Positions 20,590 through 32,344 of a stretch of DNA of 64,000 nt are shown here, in pieces. The position numbers and the translations under genes are program-made. Position 1 is the first letter of the stretch. Each line of letters starts with the position of its first letter. Under the pieces are notes generated by a model, which ran no database searches, was not told where the DNA came from, and saw only the letters and a program-made list of their open reading frames with translations. Origin of the DNA: Sympetrum striolatum (taxonomy: Eukaryota; Arthropoda; Insecta; Odonata; Libellulidae); the NCBI GenBank assembly GCA_947579665.1, contig OX388346.1, positions 93,498,615 through 93,562,614 of the forward strand, read 5' to 3'.

Positions 20590-22052
20590 AACTTACACCA
20601 AGAAATCGAAAATTTTAAGCCAGTGAATGGAGGCAATCACCGCATTAAGTTCTGTTTGTTGCTTACAATGATAAACGGAAAGGTAACATTTTCTCAAATG
20701 AAAGGTAATATTTCTTGGATATATTTAGACAAATTTGACCAAGAATCTTTTGTTGCATTCTTTCTTTTAGGTATGTAATGCGCTGACCGAGAGCACGTGA
20801 TTGAAATGCTACATTTGCGGGGCGAAAATTTCGGAGATGAACGATCTATCGACAATTAGTAATCGAGACGTTGACGAAGAAAATTTGTCCTATGGCATTG
20901 TAGTAGTAGTAGTAGTATTGTTAAAAGTGCTTCGACAGCTTAGGTCATTTCGCACATTGGCTCCCACCGGGAATCGAACCCGGGACCGCTTTCACCAAAG
21001 ACAAACGCGCTGTCCACATGACTATCCGGGAGCCCTCCTATGGCATTCCTACGCTGCATTGCTACATAAGATTTTTTGAGTGTTTATTACATACATCTTA
21101 CCGACTTATCTTTAAGTAATGGCAGGTGAGAGTGCAATATTGATGAGTATGATTTTATGTCATAAGACGTACCCATTGACCTTATCTTAATATTCCTACA
21201 TAGGCTCGTGGTAATCATAAATTACTGCTTTTGGAGAGGAAATCTCATATTCAGAAACAGTTAAGAAAAAAGATAGGACTGATTGTAGATGTACCTAAAC
21301 CAGGACATGGCTCCACAAATGATGGAAATACATAAAGGCGTTTCTTTGAAAGTCCGTGTCTAGCAGCTGAAATAATAGGAGCGAATTGAAGTTATTTTTA
21401 TTAATGCGTAATCTTTTATTAAATGTAAAAATCAGGAAACTGAAATAGATAAGGATGAAATCTTCACTATTAAAGATAAGAGTTCTATTTAAGGTTTGTT
21501 TTATATTATTAAGATTTTTGTGAAATACCGTTTCTCAATACAAATTGAATTAATCATTTCTTAAAAGGAATTAACGAATATCTAATAAAAAGATTCACCA
21601 ATATCTTGAAGGCAATTTCAAGTGGTTTACCACTAAATGAAATAGCATTCAAATATTATTGCTGCGCTACAGCAGAGATGTATGTCCGATTATATCCGTG
21701 GTAATACATGCCACCAACAGTACATAAAGTACTTATACACGGGGCTAAAATAGCAAAAGAGGCAATCCTTCCGTTGGGGCAACTGACAGAAGAGGTAATG
21801 GAGGCCCGAAATAAAGACGTAAGGAAATACCGGGAGAGATACACAACGAAACACTCCAGAGTGGCAACGAACGAGGATTTGTTCCAAAGATTACTTCTAA
21901 CTTCTTATGCGCTAATTTCAATATCCGCATCAGTTAGAGCAACAAAAGGATCGAGGATTCTGAGCCAAGAGATTAACGAACTATTAGTCATGAACGATGA
22001 GAAGGAATTGGCTTATGGGAATGAAGATTCTTCACACGAGGAATGTATTTAA
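20590..22052 (+). pseudogene. Transib transposase (RAG1-like core) with introns, broken
   Basis: Exon pieces: up to 20682 (KFCLLLTMINGK), spliced over 20683-20770 to VCNALTEST...CYICGAKISEMNDL (20771-20899). The exon resumes after a SINE at 21048 with LHCYIRFFECLLHTSYR to 21125. After the intron 21126-21203 it goes on with LRKKIGLIVDVPKPG and NDGNT.RRFFESP. The last exon part (21604-22052) has MPPTVHKVLIHG, then LTEEVMEARNKDVRKYRERY. The last block matches the RAG1 region around its third catalytic acid (E-x-x-N-K; here E at 21801-21803), and CYICGA corresponds to the RAG1 CxxC after the second Asp. In-frame stops at 20798, 21117, 21333 and 21702 plus the SINE make it dead. Confidence 0.85.
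20900..21036 (-). mobile_element. tRNA-derived SINE with (TAG)n tail, inside the Transib gene
   Basis: Minus-strand 137-bp insert with an 11-bp target duplication CCTATGGCATT (20889-20899 and 21037-21047). The head folds as a tRNA: acceptor GGCTCCC/GGGAGCC, T arm CCGGGTTCGATTCCCGG, D arm GGATAGTCATGTGGACAGC. A 3' part TGACCTAAGCTGTCGAAGCA and (TAC/TAG)n follow. The head is close to a real tRNA but its anticodon arm is degraded and it is clearly a retroposed copy. Confidence 0.9.
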
Positions 22053-22264
22053 TAGAGAAGGTAATGCATAAACACCGTATACTTCTTAAAACTCACTTAA
22101 AACTTTGATTGTATGATTTAAGAGAAATTTAGCATTATCGTACGAAAATAAACTACTACATGATATTAATATCGCTGTCGTGGTCCCATACTTTAAAGCA
22201 CAGCCCATTTCATTTTTTTCAATTATCACCCTACAAGAAATGGTGACTTTCTAATAACTGTTGA

Positions 22265-22939
22265 TATCTAAGACATGTACGAAGTGTAATAATGGTTAAA
22301 ATCTACAAAAGAACGAATCAGAATCGTTTTGGTTCGTTGTTCCTCTCAAATCATGACAGCGTTGCAGAGGACGGTGCTCCGCCGAGCGGATTCGGCCCTC
22401 GTAGCGTTGTCGAAAAGTCGATTTATAAATTATTGGGGCAAATTGGGGCAAGATTTTATTTCAGATTCCCATTAAGGAAGGTTCATAGCTTATTGTGATA
22501 TAAGTAACCCCGTGTCACACGGTGTCTCAATCTACTATTTTCCTCGCTTTAGGTAAAACTTTGTTCCAAAATAAGGGTCCGCCATTTTGTAATGTAAAGT
22601 ATATAAATATTCGACAGAGCTCATTGAAACCAAGTCTTATGAAGGACAAAGAACATATTTATAATATGGAATCATATTTTACCCGATGATTTTCCTAGTT
22701 TGGGTTCACAATCGACTTGAAATTGAAGAATTTCGCGAAATATCGGAAACTAGAAATTTTCGCGAAAATTGGTCAACTTTGACCCCCTGTAGAATTGTAA
22801 CGCGTAAGAATAAACAAAAATGATTTCGCACTTATATGCAGAATTTATTTAAGAATGACCATGCGAAGTTTCAAAGTCCGCACTCAAAAAAAGCACTTTC
22901 TTATTTTTGGCCAGCTTTTTTCGATTCTAGCCCACTGTG
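22265..22939 (-). repeat. Right long inverted repeat of the Transib element
   Basis: Inverted partner of 19031-19690. It differs by a small duplication (ATTGGGGCAA twice near 22432-22450) and scattered changes, so the arms have diverged since insertion. Confidence 0.85.
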
Positions 22940-23035
22940 CGACGTGTGAAGAGCGATGAGGGGAAAGAGGGGCATACGACTTTTAAACATGGGACGATCG
23001 CTGCACTACGATGCAGCGACAGCCGACGAGAATGT

Positions 23036-23433
23036 CTTCATAGGTTTTTCGGAAAGTTTTTTTTAAGCACTTCCAGGCAAATTAGAGAGTTGAAATTCGA
23101 GAGATAGCTGGAAGCCGTGCATATCCAAAGAAAACTACAAACACACCCTCGATGATTATTCTTGGTTCGATGCTAGGCCAATGCAAATATTATCCTATTT
23201 AAAATGCATTGCGGCGATTTTTAAGTTTTTTATTGCCTTCCTGATAACATGGAAACTTAAAACCCGGTATGTGAATATAGATCATAAATACATTACATAT
23301 ATGCCGTTTAACGTTTCCCTGATGATCCTTGGTTCGATTCCAGAGCACCATTTACATTCCTCTATGCATTGCAAAAGGGGATAGTGGAATCTTATTTTAG
23401 GATCATCCCGGAATGATATCGACATAAAACTTT
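23036..23433 (-). mobile_element. Dispersed fragment of the B-box multimer element
   Basis: Contains two boxes of the repeat that fills 30-61 kb: CCTTGGTTCGATGCTAGGCC-type at 23163 and CCTTGGTTCGATTCCAGAGC at 23328, 166 bp apart. The shared flanks TTTAAAATGCATTGCGGCGA and ACATGGAAACTTAAAACCCG lie between. Both ends of the full unit are missing. The piggyBac element starts a few bases downstream. Confidence 0.85.
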
Positions 23434-23440
23434 AGATTAA

Positions 23441-26352
23441 CCCGGTAACGCCTAGCGGTACCGTTTGGTACCACCCGGTAGGGTATTAAGAAGATTGAAT
23501 TTTCTGATGCCTCCGAATATTTTGCTAGATTCTTTTCAGTTTTACATCTATTTGCATACTTTGAGGTTCACGATTACAAAAAATTTGCTTTTGTTTGTCC
23601 TTATTTTACGCCAATACTGATGTTTGAAAAAGGTGAATTTTCATGAATCCCAAAAAACACGCTTTTTTCGTGCAGACCTTCCGATTTTTTTAAATATTTC
23701 CAGTTTCGTGGCTATCTACGAGATTTTTTCAAGTGGTATCAAATGTCAATATATCAAGCTATAGATGTAATTAGAATTTTAGGTTACTAGTTAATTTATA
23801 AGTAAGTTACAATGAGTTACATTTTGCTGGTACCATATGGTACCGCTAGGCGGTTCCCGTTATACTTTTATGCGGGAAGCGGAAATTTCTTCTGCTACGA
23901 CATCTCTATCGGATTTATTTTGCACTTGCGATATTATTGCAAATATACATTTGAATATAGTTGCATTTCATTTATGTGCACCCCAAAAATATATCTAGTT
24001 CAGTCGTTTTTGATGATTTAGGCTGATTTCGGAGGTATGTATTTACCCTTTTCGGGCTCTTGGCGTACACCCTTGACCGGATTAGGAAGAGACAGATGTT
24101 GGGTCCGGTTGTAAAAATGAACCATTTCTCTAAAGGAGCGAAAGAAGCTAATAGATGAAGAGTGGGGGAAGGGAATACCACCGTTAACTCCGAAGATGGC
24201 TGGCAAAAAGCGAGGAACACGCGACCTGAGACAATTCGGAAAGATTTTGTATTGTTTTGGCATTCCGTTTCTCCATCGCGAACAACCGAGCAATATTTGC
24301 GCCTTTTACTCCTTATTCTAAGTTACACTTCCAAGGAGCGTTTGGATAGCTGAACTACGTAAGAGACCTCACACACGCGAACAGGTGATCCTTTGGGATG
24401 ATGAAGACATCACCTTCCATGGCGCGATTTTTCCCAATCCTGATTACTCCTCCTTTCGTGAAGTGTTCCCCACCCAGGCTTTTGAGCGTTTTTTTGACGA
24501 AGAAGTCGTTTTACATCTGGTGATGGAATCGAATAAGTATGCCCTGTTCTGCAATTGTGGAAATCCGAATGTAACAGCTGAGGAAATAAAATTGTTTGTT
24601 CCAATTCTCTTCCTCAGTTGGTACAATACGGTTCCTAGTAAAAGGCACTATTGGGATGCAGCTTACGACATAGGAATGAACTTGTTTATAAGTCATTGAG
24701 GCGAGATAGATTTTTGCAAATTAACCGACTTATTCATTGCTGTGACAATACTGCTGTTGATACCTCCGATAGAAGGTGAAAATTCCGCCCTCTTATGAAT
24801 ATGTTAAAGAAAAAATTAATGAATATTTCATAGAAGAGTAGTGCTTAAGTTTCGATGAGTCCATGGTTTCATATTTTGGGAGGCATGGATGCAAACAATT
24901 CATTCGAAGGAAGCCCATAAGATTTGGTTATAAGGTTTGGTGCCTCAATACCCCAGATAGATACCTTGTAAATTTTGACATTTATTAGGGAAATAGTCCC
25001 AGGAAAGTGGAAAGCTACGAGAAAGAATTTGGAAAGGCCGTAGCATCTTTAGTTGGAATGAAAGATGAACTGAAACAGAAAGAGCTACCTTTCCGATTCT
25101 ATATTGATAATTATTTCACGAGCTACGACTTGGTGAAATATCTTCGCGGAAGGAATTATGGTGCAACAGGAACAGTGAGGGAAAATACCTAAAGAATGTC
25201 ATCTGAAGTCCTCTAAGGAATATGCAAAGCTAAAGCGAGGATCTTTTGAGGCCAAAAGATCCGTGAAAGACAACATTCTCGTGGTAAAGTGGGTGGACAA
25301 TTCTGTCGTTTCGGTAATGTCCTGATGTCATGGAATTAATCCGATATCTGGGGTTGGGAGATTCTCCAAAAGTGAGAAAAAAAAGACTCCTTGTGCCACG
25401 GCCCGCGATGTTTTAGGGAAATACAATAAATTTATGGGGGGCACAGATCGAATGGACTGGAATATTTCTCTTTATCGTGTGGGTGTCAGAGGAAAGAAAT
25501 GGTGGTGGCCCATTTTTACGTGGATGCTTGATGCCGTGATGCACAATGCATGGTTGTTGACGAGGAAAACAGGGAAAAGTACAATCCAGTTAGAGTTCCG
25601 ACGGGCAGTTGTGCAGACTTACCTGGAGAGATTCAAGAATACGCCGAAATCTGTAGGACAGACTTATGGACCTGCGTCCATAAGTAGTGAAACTGGAATG
25701 ATGTATGTAAACTCATCATGAGATAATATTTTGACATACAACAGACTGCATATGATTACTAACAGCGGGTTTTCTTTCCAGTGTTTTTGATGAAATAATG
25801 TACGATGGGCATAACCACCTCGTGCAATCCGCCACCCAGAGGCGAAGGTGTGCCCATGAAAATTGTACAAGAAGAACACGAACGGAGTACGGAAAATGTA
25901 ATGTAGGGCTATGCATTGACTGTTTCACAAAATTCCACATTCTGCAGTAATACAATGAAGCCACAATGGCAAACTGTTTATTTACTTTCACTATTTTTGA
26001 CTTTGAGGATTTCTGTAAAATTTTAATAATTTTTTAAATCTTAGGGCAATAATTTTTTTAAACATATTCTTATAATTTTTATGATATTTCATGTTAAAAA
26101 TGTATAAATGAGCGGAAAAATACAAAATAATAAATAATTTGTTCAGCTATCTGTAAATTTCCGAAAATTCCTTAAACCTTCAATTTTATATCCCCAAGCG
26201 CCTAGCGGTACCATATGGTACCAGGCTATATCTCCGTAACTAATGATGTTAAAAGAAAAAGGATTGGACAAATTGACTTAGATACTAATACGTATTAACA
26301 TACTTGATGATAATTAAATTCGAAGAAAATTTTTTTTCCAGGCGTTACCGGG
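23441..26352 (+). mobile_element. piggyBac transposon, decayed
   Basis: Termini CCCGGTAACGCCTAGCGG and ...CAGGCGTTACCGGG are inverted and flanked by TTAA on both sides (23437-23440, 26353-26356), the piggyBac hallmark. Sub-terminal blocks contain GGTACCATATGGTACC or variants near 23458, 23830 and 26208, the middle one in the opposite sense. Transposase pieces lie on the plus strand between 24194 and 25950. Length 2.9 kb is near that of complete elements. Confidence 0.92.
24194..25950 (+). pseudogene. piggyBac transposase (DDE_Tnp_1_7), frame-broken
   Basis: Pieces in order: MAGKKRGTRDLRQFGK near 24194; AFERFFDEEVVLHLVMESN and KRHYWDAAYDIGMN (24478-24690); first catalytic Asp in [19 protein letters not shown] (about 24845); second Asp in FYIDNYFTSYDLVKYL (about 25097); third in GGTDRMDWNISLYR (25435). 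The C-terminal cysteine-rich zinc domain follows (CAHENC... CNVGLCIDCFTKFH, 25850-25940). All three catalytic aspartates are still encoded, but frameshifts and stops occur after 24700 and around 24985, 25190 and 25320. Likely a recently dead copy. Confidence 0.9.
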
Positions 26353-26356
26353 TTAA

Positions 26357-28090
26357 AAGCTATGTAATGGCTACTCATTATACGGAGCAATATTGTGAAT
26401 TTACGGATTTCGTTCGCATCCAGTCTACATATTCAGTTACGTTATTGTGGTTGCTTGTGGCGTATTCAGTACACAAACCTAATGCGTTACGTGTTTGTGA
26501 ACTGTTTTTCTCGCTCTTCACGATGAATAGTGTCTAATTTCTGAAGGAAATTAAAATTTACTCTCTTTCTGTTGAAGAAAAATGTGGGATAAAATAAGTA
26601 GGGAGGCCTATTCCTTTGCTGAACCTATCTCAGAGTCAGAGTAACAGATACTGCCGAGTGTTTAAGCCACAAATCAGGGACGTATCCAGGGGGGTGGTCC
26701 TGGGGGTCCGGACCCCCCCCCCGAAATATCACTTGTGCCTATTTTTCGAAAATGAAACTCAAATAACACAAATAATCATACAATTTAATAAGCAATCACT
26801 AACGGAAAAATTCGAGTTCGTTCTAAGGCTTAGTTAGGAAACTAGCAATGCAACTAATAGATATGGACTCTTGAGCTAGCCTCGCTGCTCCTATACAATG
26901 ATGTAACTGTTTCATATCTAATTGTCGTAGAAGATGACTTGCGAATAGATAAAATGTGGATATTATAACATCCGAAATTTTTAAAATTTTAAGTCTCCAG
27001 CCCTCTTTTATCTGTAGAGAAAGCTAAAAATAGAGCGTTTATGTAAGACATTATACCGAGCTAAGAGGAATTCGTCGCAAAACTCAATCAGTACTAATAA
27101 TGGATGGAATCGTTGAGATTAGAAATATGAACCTTTACTTGGAGTGAAATATGTTACTATTACAAGCTTGAAATTAGTCGAGTATGATAAGTCTGAGTTC
27201 TATTTCGAAAATTCACAATTAAAAAAATGTTTGAAGGATATATAGGTTATCACCTAAGCTGGAAATTGATGAAGACCCAACCGATTTTTGATAGGGAGGA
27301 AATCTGTACGTTTTAAAGTAATAATAAATTAAGCCTGATACAATCGAACCATTGCTAAGTCGAGCTCAAAGAGAGCTGAAAAAAGTTTTCTAGTTGGGGA
27401 AAACGACGTAATAGGTGCGGTTTATCAAGGGAAAACATTGGAAAACATTTATTGAAATCTTGCCCTTGAATAATAACGCAAAGGCGTTCGAAAAAATTAC
27501 TTAAGGAGTTTGGAACCGAAAAGTGTTCTAGTAGTGTAGTAGGTCTAGCATACATTGTCCTACTATGGGAGATCGGCTGAGGATGAACAAGTTTTTCGAC
27601 TAGGACAGTATTTTCACTTAGGGGAGTTTGCCTTAATGAATTCCGACTGTAGTTGATTTTTAATGAGACGATTTATTTAGAAAGTAGAAGCTTCATATAT
27701 TTTGTTTTAATGTGGAAAAGACGTTTTCTGACATCGTCTCTAAATTATGCAGTCAGAGGAACAGTTTGAACCACTGCCTATTCATCATTAGTTTTTAATT
27801 GTATTGAGGAGAGAATATGGTTAACAATGGATGAGTCCTCGCTGAGCTAAAATACAATACGTAGATAATATCCTAGAGTCGCTACCGAGAGATATGCGTA
27901 AAATATTCCCTCCATATCCCTACAGATTAATTCAAAGTAAATGGAGTAAGTCTCACGAATAATTTGTAATGGAGTACCCACGTCCGTAACATATGTGAAA
28001 AAGCACATTAGAGACTTGGCTTCGTTAAAAAAATAATCGTTAGTAGTGAAGAAAAAGTTAGCGAGCGACATTACTTAGCATAAATTAGGC
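26357..28090. other. Unassigned sequence with a possible TIR scrap
   Basis: Mostly without recognised features. At 26676-26715 CAGGGACGTATCCAGGGG and a C-run (GGACCCCCCCCCC) look like one end of a hAT-type non-autonomous element; no partner end was found. Confidence 0.35.
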
Positions 28091-28094
28091 CTCA

Positions 28095-28520
28095 CCTGTT
28101 GAGTACGCATGCGGTGTATAGAATCCTACCGAAAAGTATCGTATTCGAAAATTAGAAAAGGTGCAACGAAAGGCGATACGATTTGTAAAGAAATGCTACG
28201 ATAAAGCAGTGATCGTTACTAATGTAATACTAATAAAATGAGTCAGGGTACGGGATGGGACTTTTTAGAAGATAGAAGATTGATAGAAAGCATGAATTTT
28301 ATAAACACATTCAGAGAAATCATATGCTCAGATGATGTAACCGATATAATGCGGCCTCCCTGTTATAAATGCTGTTCAGGTACTGCAAGAAAGATCAGGG
28401 AAAATATATGCTAGAACGAATCGTTTCAAGAATTATTTTTTTTTTACGCGTACGATACGCGAAAGCAATCGATTAGGAAATTAGAGTCAAGGTGCTTGCA
28501 CCACTTGCCACAAGCCGAAA
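28095..28520 (+). pseudogene. LINE reverse transcriptase C-terminal remnant
   Basis: Plus strand reads IRKLEKVQRKAIRFVKKCYD after EYACGVWNPTEKY, then after stops KIED...KHEFYKHI and scraps. Same order as the remnant at 497-940 but more decayed and diverged. Confidence 0.6.
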
Positions 28521-29221
28521 GGCAACTGGAAAGGTCCTTATAAAGTCATAGATATAGACAAAGTTTGTAACAATGGAAGAATTTGAGTATTTGGCAATGT
28601 CGGTAAATACCATTACACACAAAAGTTATAGATAATGTACTTTACTACAACTTTTGTATTAAACATGTTTTCGTAACACTGAGGTAATACCTATTGGTAC
28701 CACAAGGACCACCAGCTACAAACTTTAAGCACTAGCCGTTAACAGTCGAAAACAAGTTTATTCGATCCACCCTAATGTAACATTTGCTGGCTGACTGTTG
28801 TTGGGGAGAGATTGTGTACATTTTGAACACTCCAGGAAAAGCAATGAGGAAAAATGTTTACCTAAACAAGTTGCTGTTTAGTAAAATAGCAAAACTACTC
28901 ATATAAACACAATTTGACTTACAGTAACTACATAAGGCCAATGTATGATTAAGATCACTGTATATTTGGTAATTTTTTCGTTTATTTTCTTAGCATGCAC
29001 ATCTTGTATGACTTTTGAGACAAAGAGAGGGTATCCTGTAGCTAAAATAGTTGGCGTGATAGAGAGAAACTGGAGTCATTTTTGGATTTAGAGGCCAAAA
29101 GTAAGTTAAAAGTAAGTTAAAAGCAAGTGTCAGATCAAAGTCAGCAAAATTTGTGTTTCCCAGTTTAATAGCAGTGGTGGGGATTTGAAAATATACTGTA
29201 TCAAGGGATCAAGCTATTTGT
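28521..29221. other. Unassigned sequence
   Basis: No recognised gene or repeat end; a short GTAAGTTAAAA tandem lies near 29102-29122. Confidence 0.35.
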
Positions 29222-29464
29222 ACCGTGAAAAAACTGAAGAAAAATCCTGATCCGGAGTATTATAATAAAAATTTACGTGAGGTCAAAAGAAAAGTTAGAA
29301 ATTCACATAAATACAGAGGAAATGGGGATAATTGTCAGATAAAATATAAAAAATTTGTAAAGGAAATAAATTCAGCTAAACGTGAAGCTAAGAACAAATT
29401 TTTCGAAAATATACACGATAAAACACGTTCAAATGACTTTTTAAAATATCTTGGAAGGAGATGA
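29222..29464 (+). pseudogene. LINE linker fragment (Lys/Arg-rich)
   Basis: An open 79-codon frame with VKRKVRNSHKYRG, KYKKFVKEINSAKREAKNKF and FENIHDKTRSNDFLKYLG. It fits the endonuclease-RT linker of non-LTR elements (AKRxxKxxFxxxIxxxxxxFWKYV). It ends inside a perfect palindrome. Family match is by eye only. Confidence 0.5.
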
Positions 29465-29498
29465 GACAATACACATAATTATGTGTATTGTCTCATCT
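29459..29498. repeat. Perfect 40-bp palindrome
   Basis: AGATGAGACAATACACATAA followed at once by its exact reverse complement, with no loop. It closes the LINE linker frame. Confidence 0.97.
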
Positions 29499-29521
29499 AT
29501 TATTTATATTCAGATTATAAT

Positions 29522-29884
29522 CAGGCCCGTGCGCACGGGGGGTTTTGGGGGTTCGAACCCCTCCCCATGAGGATCCTTCATACAAAAAGTTCCACGAATG
29601 ATGAATTGAAGATAGAATAAAATGAAATTATTTTATTTAATGTTTCATTTAGTAAACTTTTTCTTCCAAAATTTAGTGCCTCTTTCAACTTTCATGTTAA
29701 CCTCTGTCAGGAATCCTTCTTTCGTCTCGGTGAGTCACACTTTCGCGCTAATCAGAAATCGAGTTTTACGAATAAAAGGGCCTCAGAGCCCAAACGCTAC
29801 CAGCCCGCACCTGACTTCTCCGTACGCGCGCTTTCATTGGCAATGAAAAACCCCTCCCACGAGCAAATCCTGCGCACGGCCCTG
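29522..29884. mobile_element. GC-rich TIR element, copy 1
   Basis: Left end CAGGCCCGTGCGCACGGGG, inverted right end CAGGGCCGTGCGCAGGATTT. The interior is shared with the copy at 61744-62156 (CCATGAGGATCCTTCATACA, AAAGTTCCACGAATGATGAA). CAGGG-type termini suggest a hAT-like non-autonomous element, but I found no clear 8-bp target duplication. Confidence 0.8.
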
Positions 29885-30051
29885 GTATTATCGTATGTTT
29901 ATGAATTTTTTTCTAGGATTATTGGCTCCTATTATTGTTTTTCTATCATATTGCCATATATGTAAAATAAATAGAGTATGAACGTGACTGTTTTGATATT
30001 CATTCCCTCGCGGGAACCAGTCGTCGCCAGCACTACGACACCAATATGGAA

Positions 30052-31203
30052 TACGAGTAAAATGCAGCTTGCATACTGCAAGCAGATCAACAAAACTAAT
30101 TTCATATCAGCATCATAGTGGGTCGGTCCTCAATAGAAAAAATGATTGAAAACATTCTTAAAATTCGCTGCAATTTAATCGTCCGGCATCGAACTCGGGT
30201 CTTCCTGGTGAACTTATTATACAGCGCAACAGAAGATCACCATCTGTAACTAAGAGTGAAAATTCAGGCAGAAATATTGGGTGCAACTGCCTCAAACGAC
30301 ATCCTACTTTTCACATATATTCCTTATGTGAGAAATTATAATGTGCTCTGGCATCGAACCCAGGAACAGCATGGTCTTATCTAAACTTTTTTCTTATATC
30401 GAGTCTTAACATACATCTATCTAAGAATAAAACCCCTATTATTTCAATAAGTGCATCAAAATAAATAATGAAAACTAACTCAATGTATTTTAAATGGGGG
30501 ATATATTTACCACCTGGCTTCGAACCCGGGTCTTTCTGGTAATAATTTCTATGCAGCACAACATAAGATCACCATGTCTAACTATGAATGAAAATTCAAA
30601 CATAAATATTGACTGCAACTGCCTCAAAAGACGTCCAAATATTCCCTTATATTCCTTATGAGAGAAATGTTATTATGCTCTGGCATCGAACCCAGGAATA
30701 GTTCGGTCCTATCTAAATTTTTTTCTTAAATCAATTCCTATGATACATCTTCTAGCCAAGCACGAACTTCCTATCATTTCGATAAGTGCATCAAAATAAA
30801 TAATGAAAAACAACTTCAATTTATTTTAAACGGCAGATTTTTGCACTGTCCTAGCATCGAACCCAGGATATTTTCTGTAAAATTCATTAATGCTATCGAT
30901 AGATCCTGTTCATATACATAGGCTCCTAGAGTTTCGATTCTCTACTTATACGGGAAGTATTTTTTTTAAAATCCGGAAAATCAAAGCAATGCATTTAAAA
31001 GGAGAAAATCGGGACTTTGGGGCCCTCTGGAATCGAACCCATGACCCCGAGGTTCAAAATTGCAATTTTTCTGGTGGTTACACGTTATGGCCAATACGTA
31101 GTAAAAATTTCAAGTCAATGACGCTTGTAGTTTAGGCTGTGAATTAGTATCCTATCTATATACCTATATACATGAATGAATCCGGAGAAGCATCTACATC
31201 TAT
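30052..31203 (+). mobile_element. Multimer unit 1 (variant core)
   Basis: Starts TACGAGTAAAATGCAGCTTG. Its core differs from most units: box TCG positions 30189, 30354, 30520, 30686, 30857 and 31033 give spacings of 165, 166, 166, 171 and 176 bp. Shares its special middle (TGTGCTCTGGCATCGAACCC, repeated) only with unit 23. First unit of the cluster. Confidence 0.85.
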
Positions 31204-32344
31204 TACGAGTAAAATGTAGCTTGCATACTGCAAGCAGATCGACAACACAAATTTTATATCGGCATCATATCGGGTCGGTCCTTAATAGAAAAAAAAGGAT
31301 TGAAATATTTCTTCAAATTCGCTGAAATTTCATCGTCTGGCAATAAACCCGGGTCTCTCTGGTGAACTTACTATGCAGCACAATAGAAGATCACCTTTTT
31401 CTAACTATGTGTGAAAATTCAAGCAGAAATATTTGGCTACAACTGCCTCAAAAGACGTTTTAATTTTCACGAATGTAAATGGCTCTCTGGATTCGAACCA
31501 AGGACGATCTTGGAAATCTAAAACATGTTTTTAAAAGTTATTTATGATCTCTATCTATATGCCAAATTTCAAGTTTCTATATTGTTGGGAAAGGTTTGAA
31601 AATAATTCCTAAAAATCGGATCAATTTCTAAATGCAGAGACACCTGGTGTCGAAGCCAGGAAATACTGTAAGCTGTGAATGCAAAGTTTGATTTGTAAGG
31701 ACTGCCTTTTCTATCATGCAAAGTTTGATGTCGATAGCATGCCGGGAAGTACCTTAATTTTGTTTCCGTTATCTCCGTAAGAAATGCATTGAGAAGTGCA
31801 AATGGCCCTCTGGGATCGAACCAAGGACCATCAGCGAACATCTAAAATTTGATTATGATATATATTCATGATATCTATCGACGTGCCGAGTTTCAAGTAT
31901 CCATGTTATCGGGAAAGGATCCAAAAAAAATCTTAAAAATCGCCGCAATGCATTTTAAACGGCCAATTTTTGCACCGACCTAGCATCGAACCATGGACAA
32001 AATTCGAAGATGTCTTTTTGATTTTCGTTGGATATGCACGGCTTCTAGCGGTCCCTCGAATTTCAATTCTCTCCTTTTCCGGAAAGGGCCTCAAAAAAAT
32101 TTTGGAAAATCCCCGCCATGTATTCTTATGGGGAAAATCGCGACTTTGGGGCCTTCTGGAATCGAACCTATGGCACCGAGGTTCAAAATCACATTTTTTC
32201 TGGCGGTTACACGTTATGGCCAATACGTCATAAAAATTTCAAGTCAATCACGCTTGTGGTTTAGGCTGTGAATTAGTATCCTATCTATCTATCTATCTAT
32301 ATAGGTATATACATGAATGAATCCGGAGAAGCATCTATCTATTA
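31204..32344 (+). mobile_element. Multimer unit 2
   Basis: Head to tail with unit 1. Nearly identical to units 4 and 9 over its length. A (TATC)n tract lies at 32278-32302. Confidence 0.9.

Larger units (their letters stand above)
19031..22939 (+). mobile_element. Transib (RAG1-like) DNA transposon with long TIRs, decayed
   Basis: The right end reads CACAGTGGGCTAGAATCG inward and the left end CACAGTTGGCTAGAATCG. The CACAGTG heptamer is that of Transib and of RAG recombination signals. It is flanked by the 5-bp duplication CGACG (19026-19030, 22940-22944), fitting the GC-rich 5-bp target of the superfamily. The inverted repeats extend about 650 bp (19031 to about 19690; about 22265 to 22939), far longer than the few tens of bp usual for Transib. 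The transposase pseudogene lies between them on the plus strand. Confidence 0.85.

Noticed and set aside
20900..21036. Functional tRNA gene on the minus strand
   Set aside because: The cloverleaf is good at acceptor and T arm, but the (TAG)n tail, 11-bp target duplication and second decayed copy show it is a SINE.
29622..29846. Open frame inside the GC-rich TIR element, also seen at 61850-62032
   Set aside because: Conserved only because the two element copies are sisters; low-complexity hydrophobic start and no domain.
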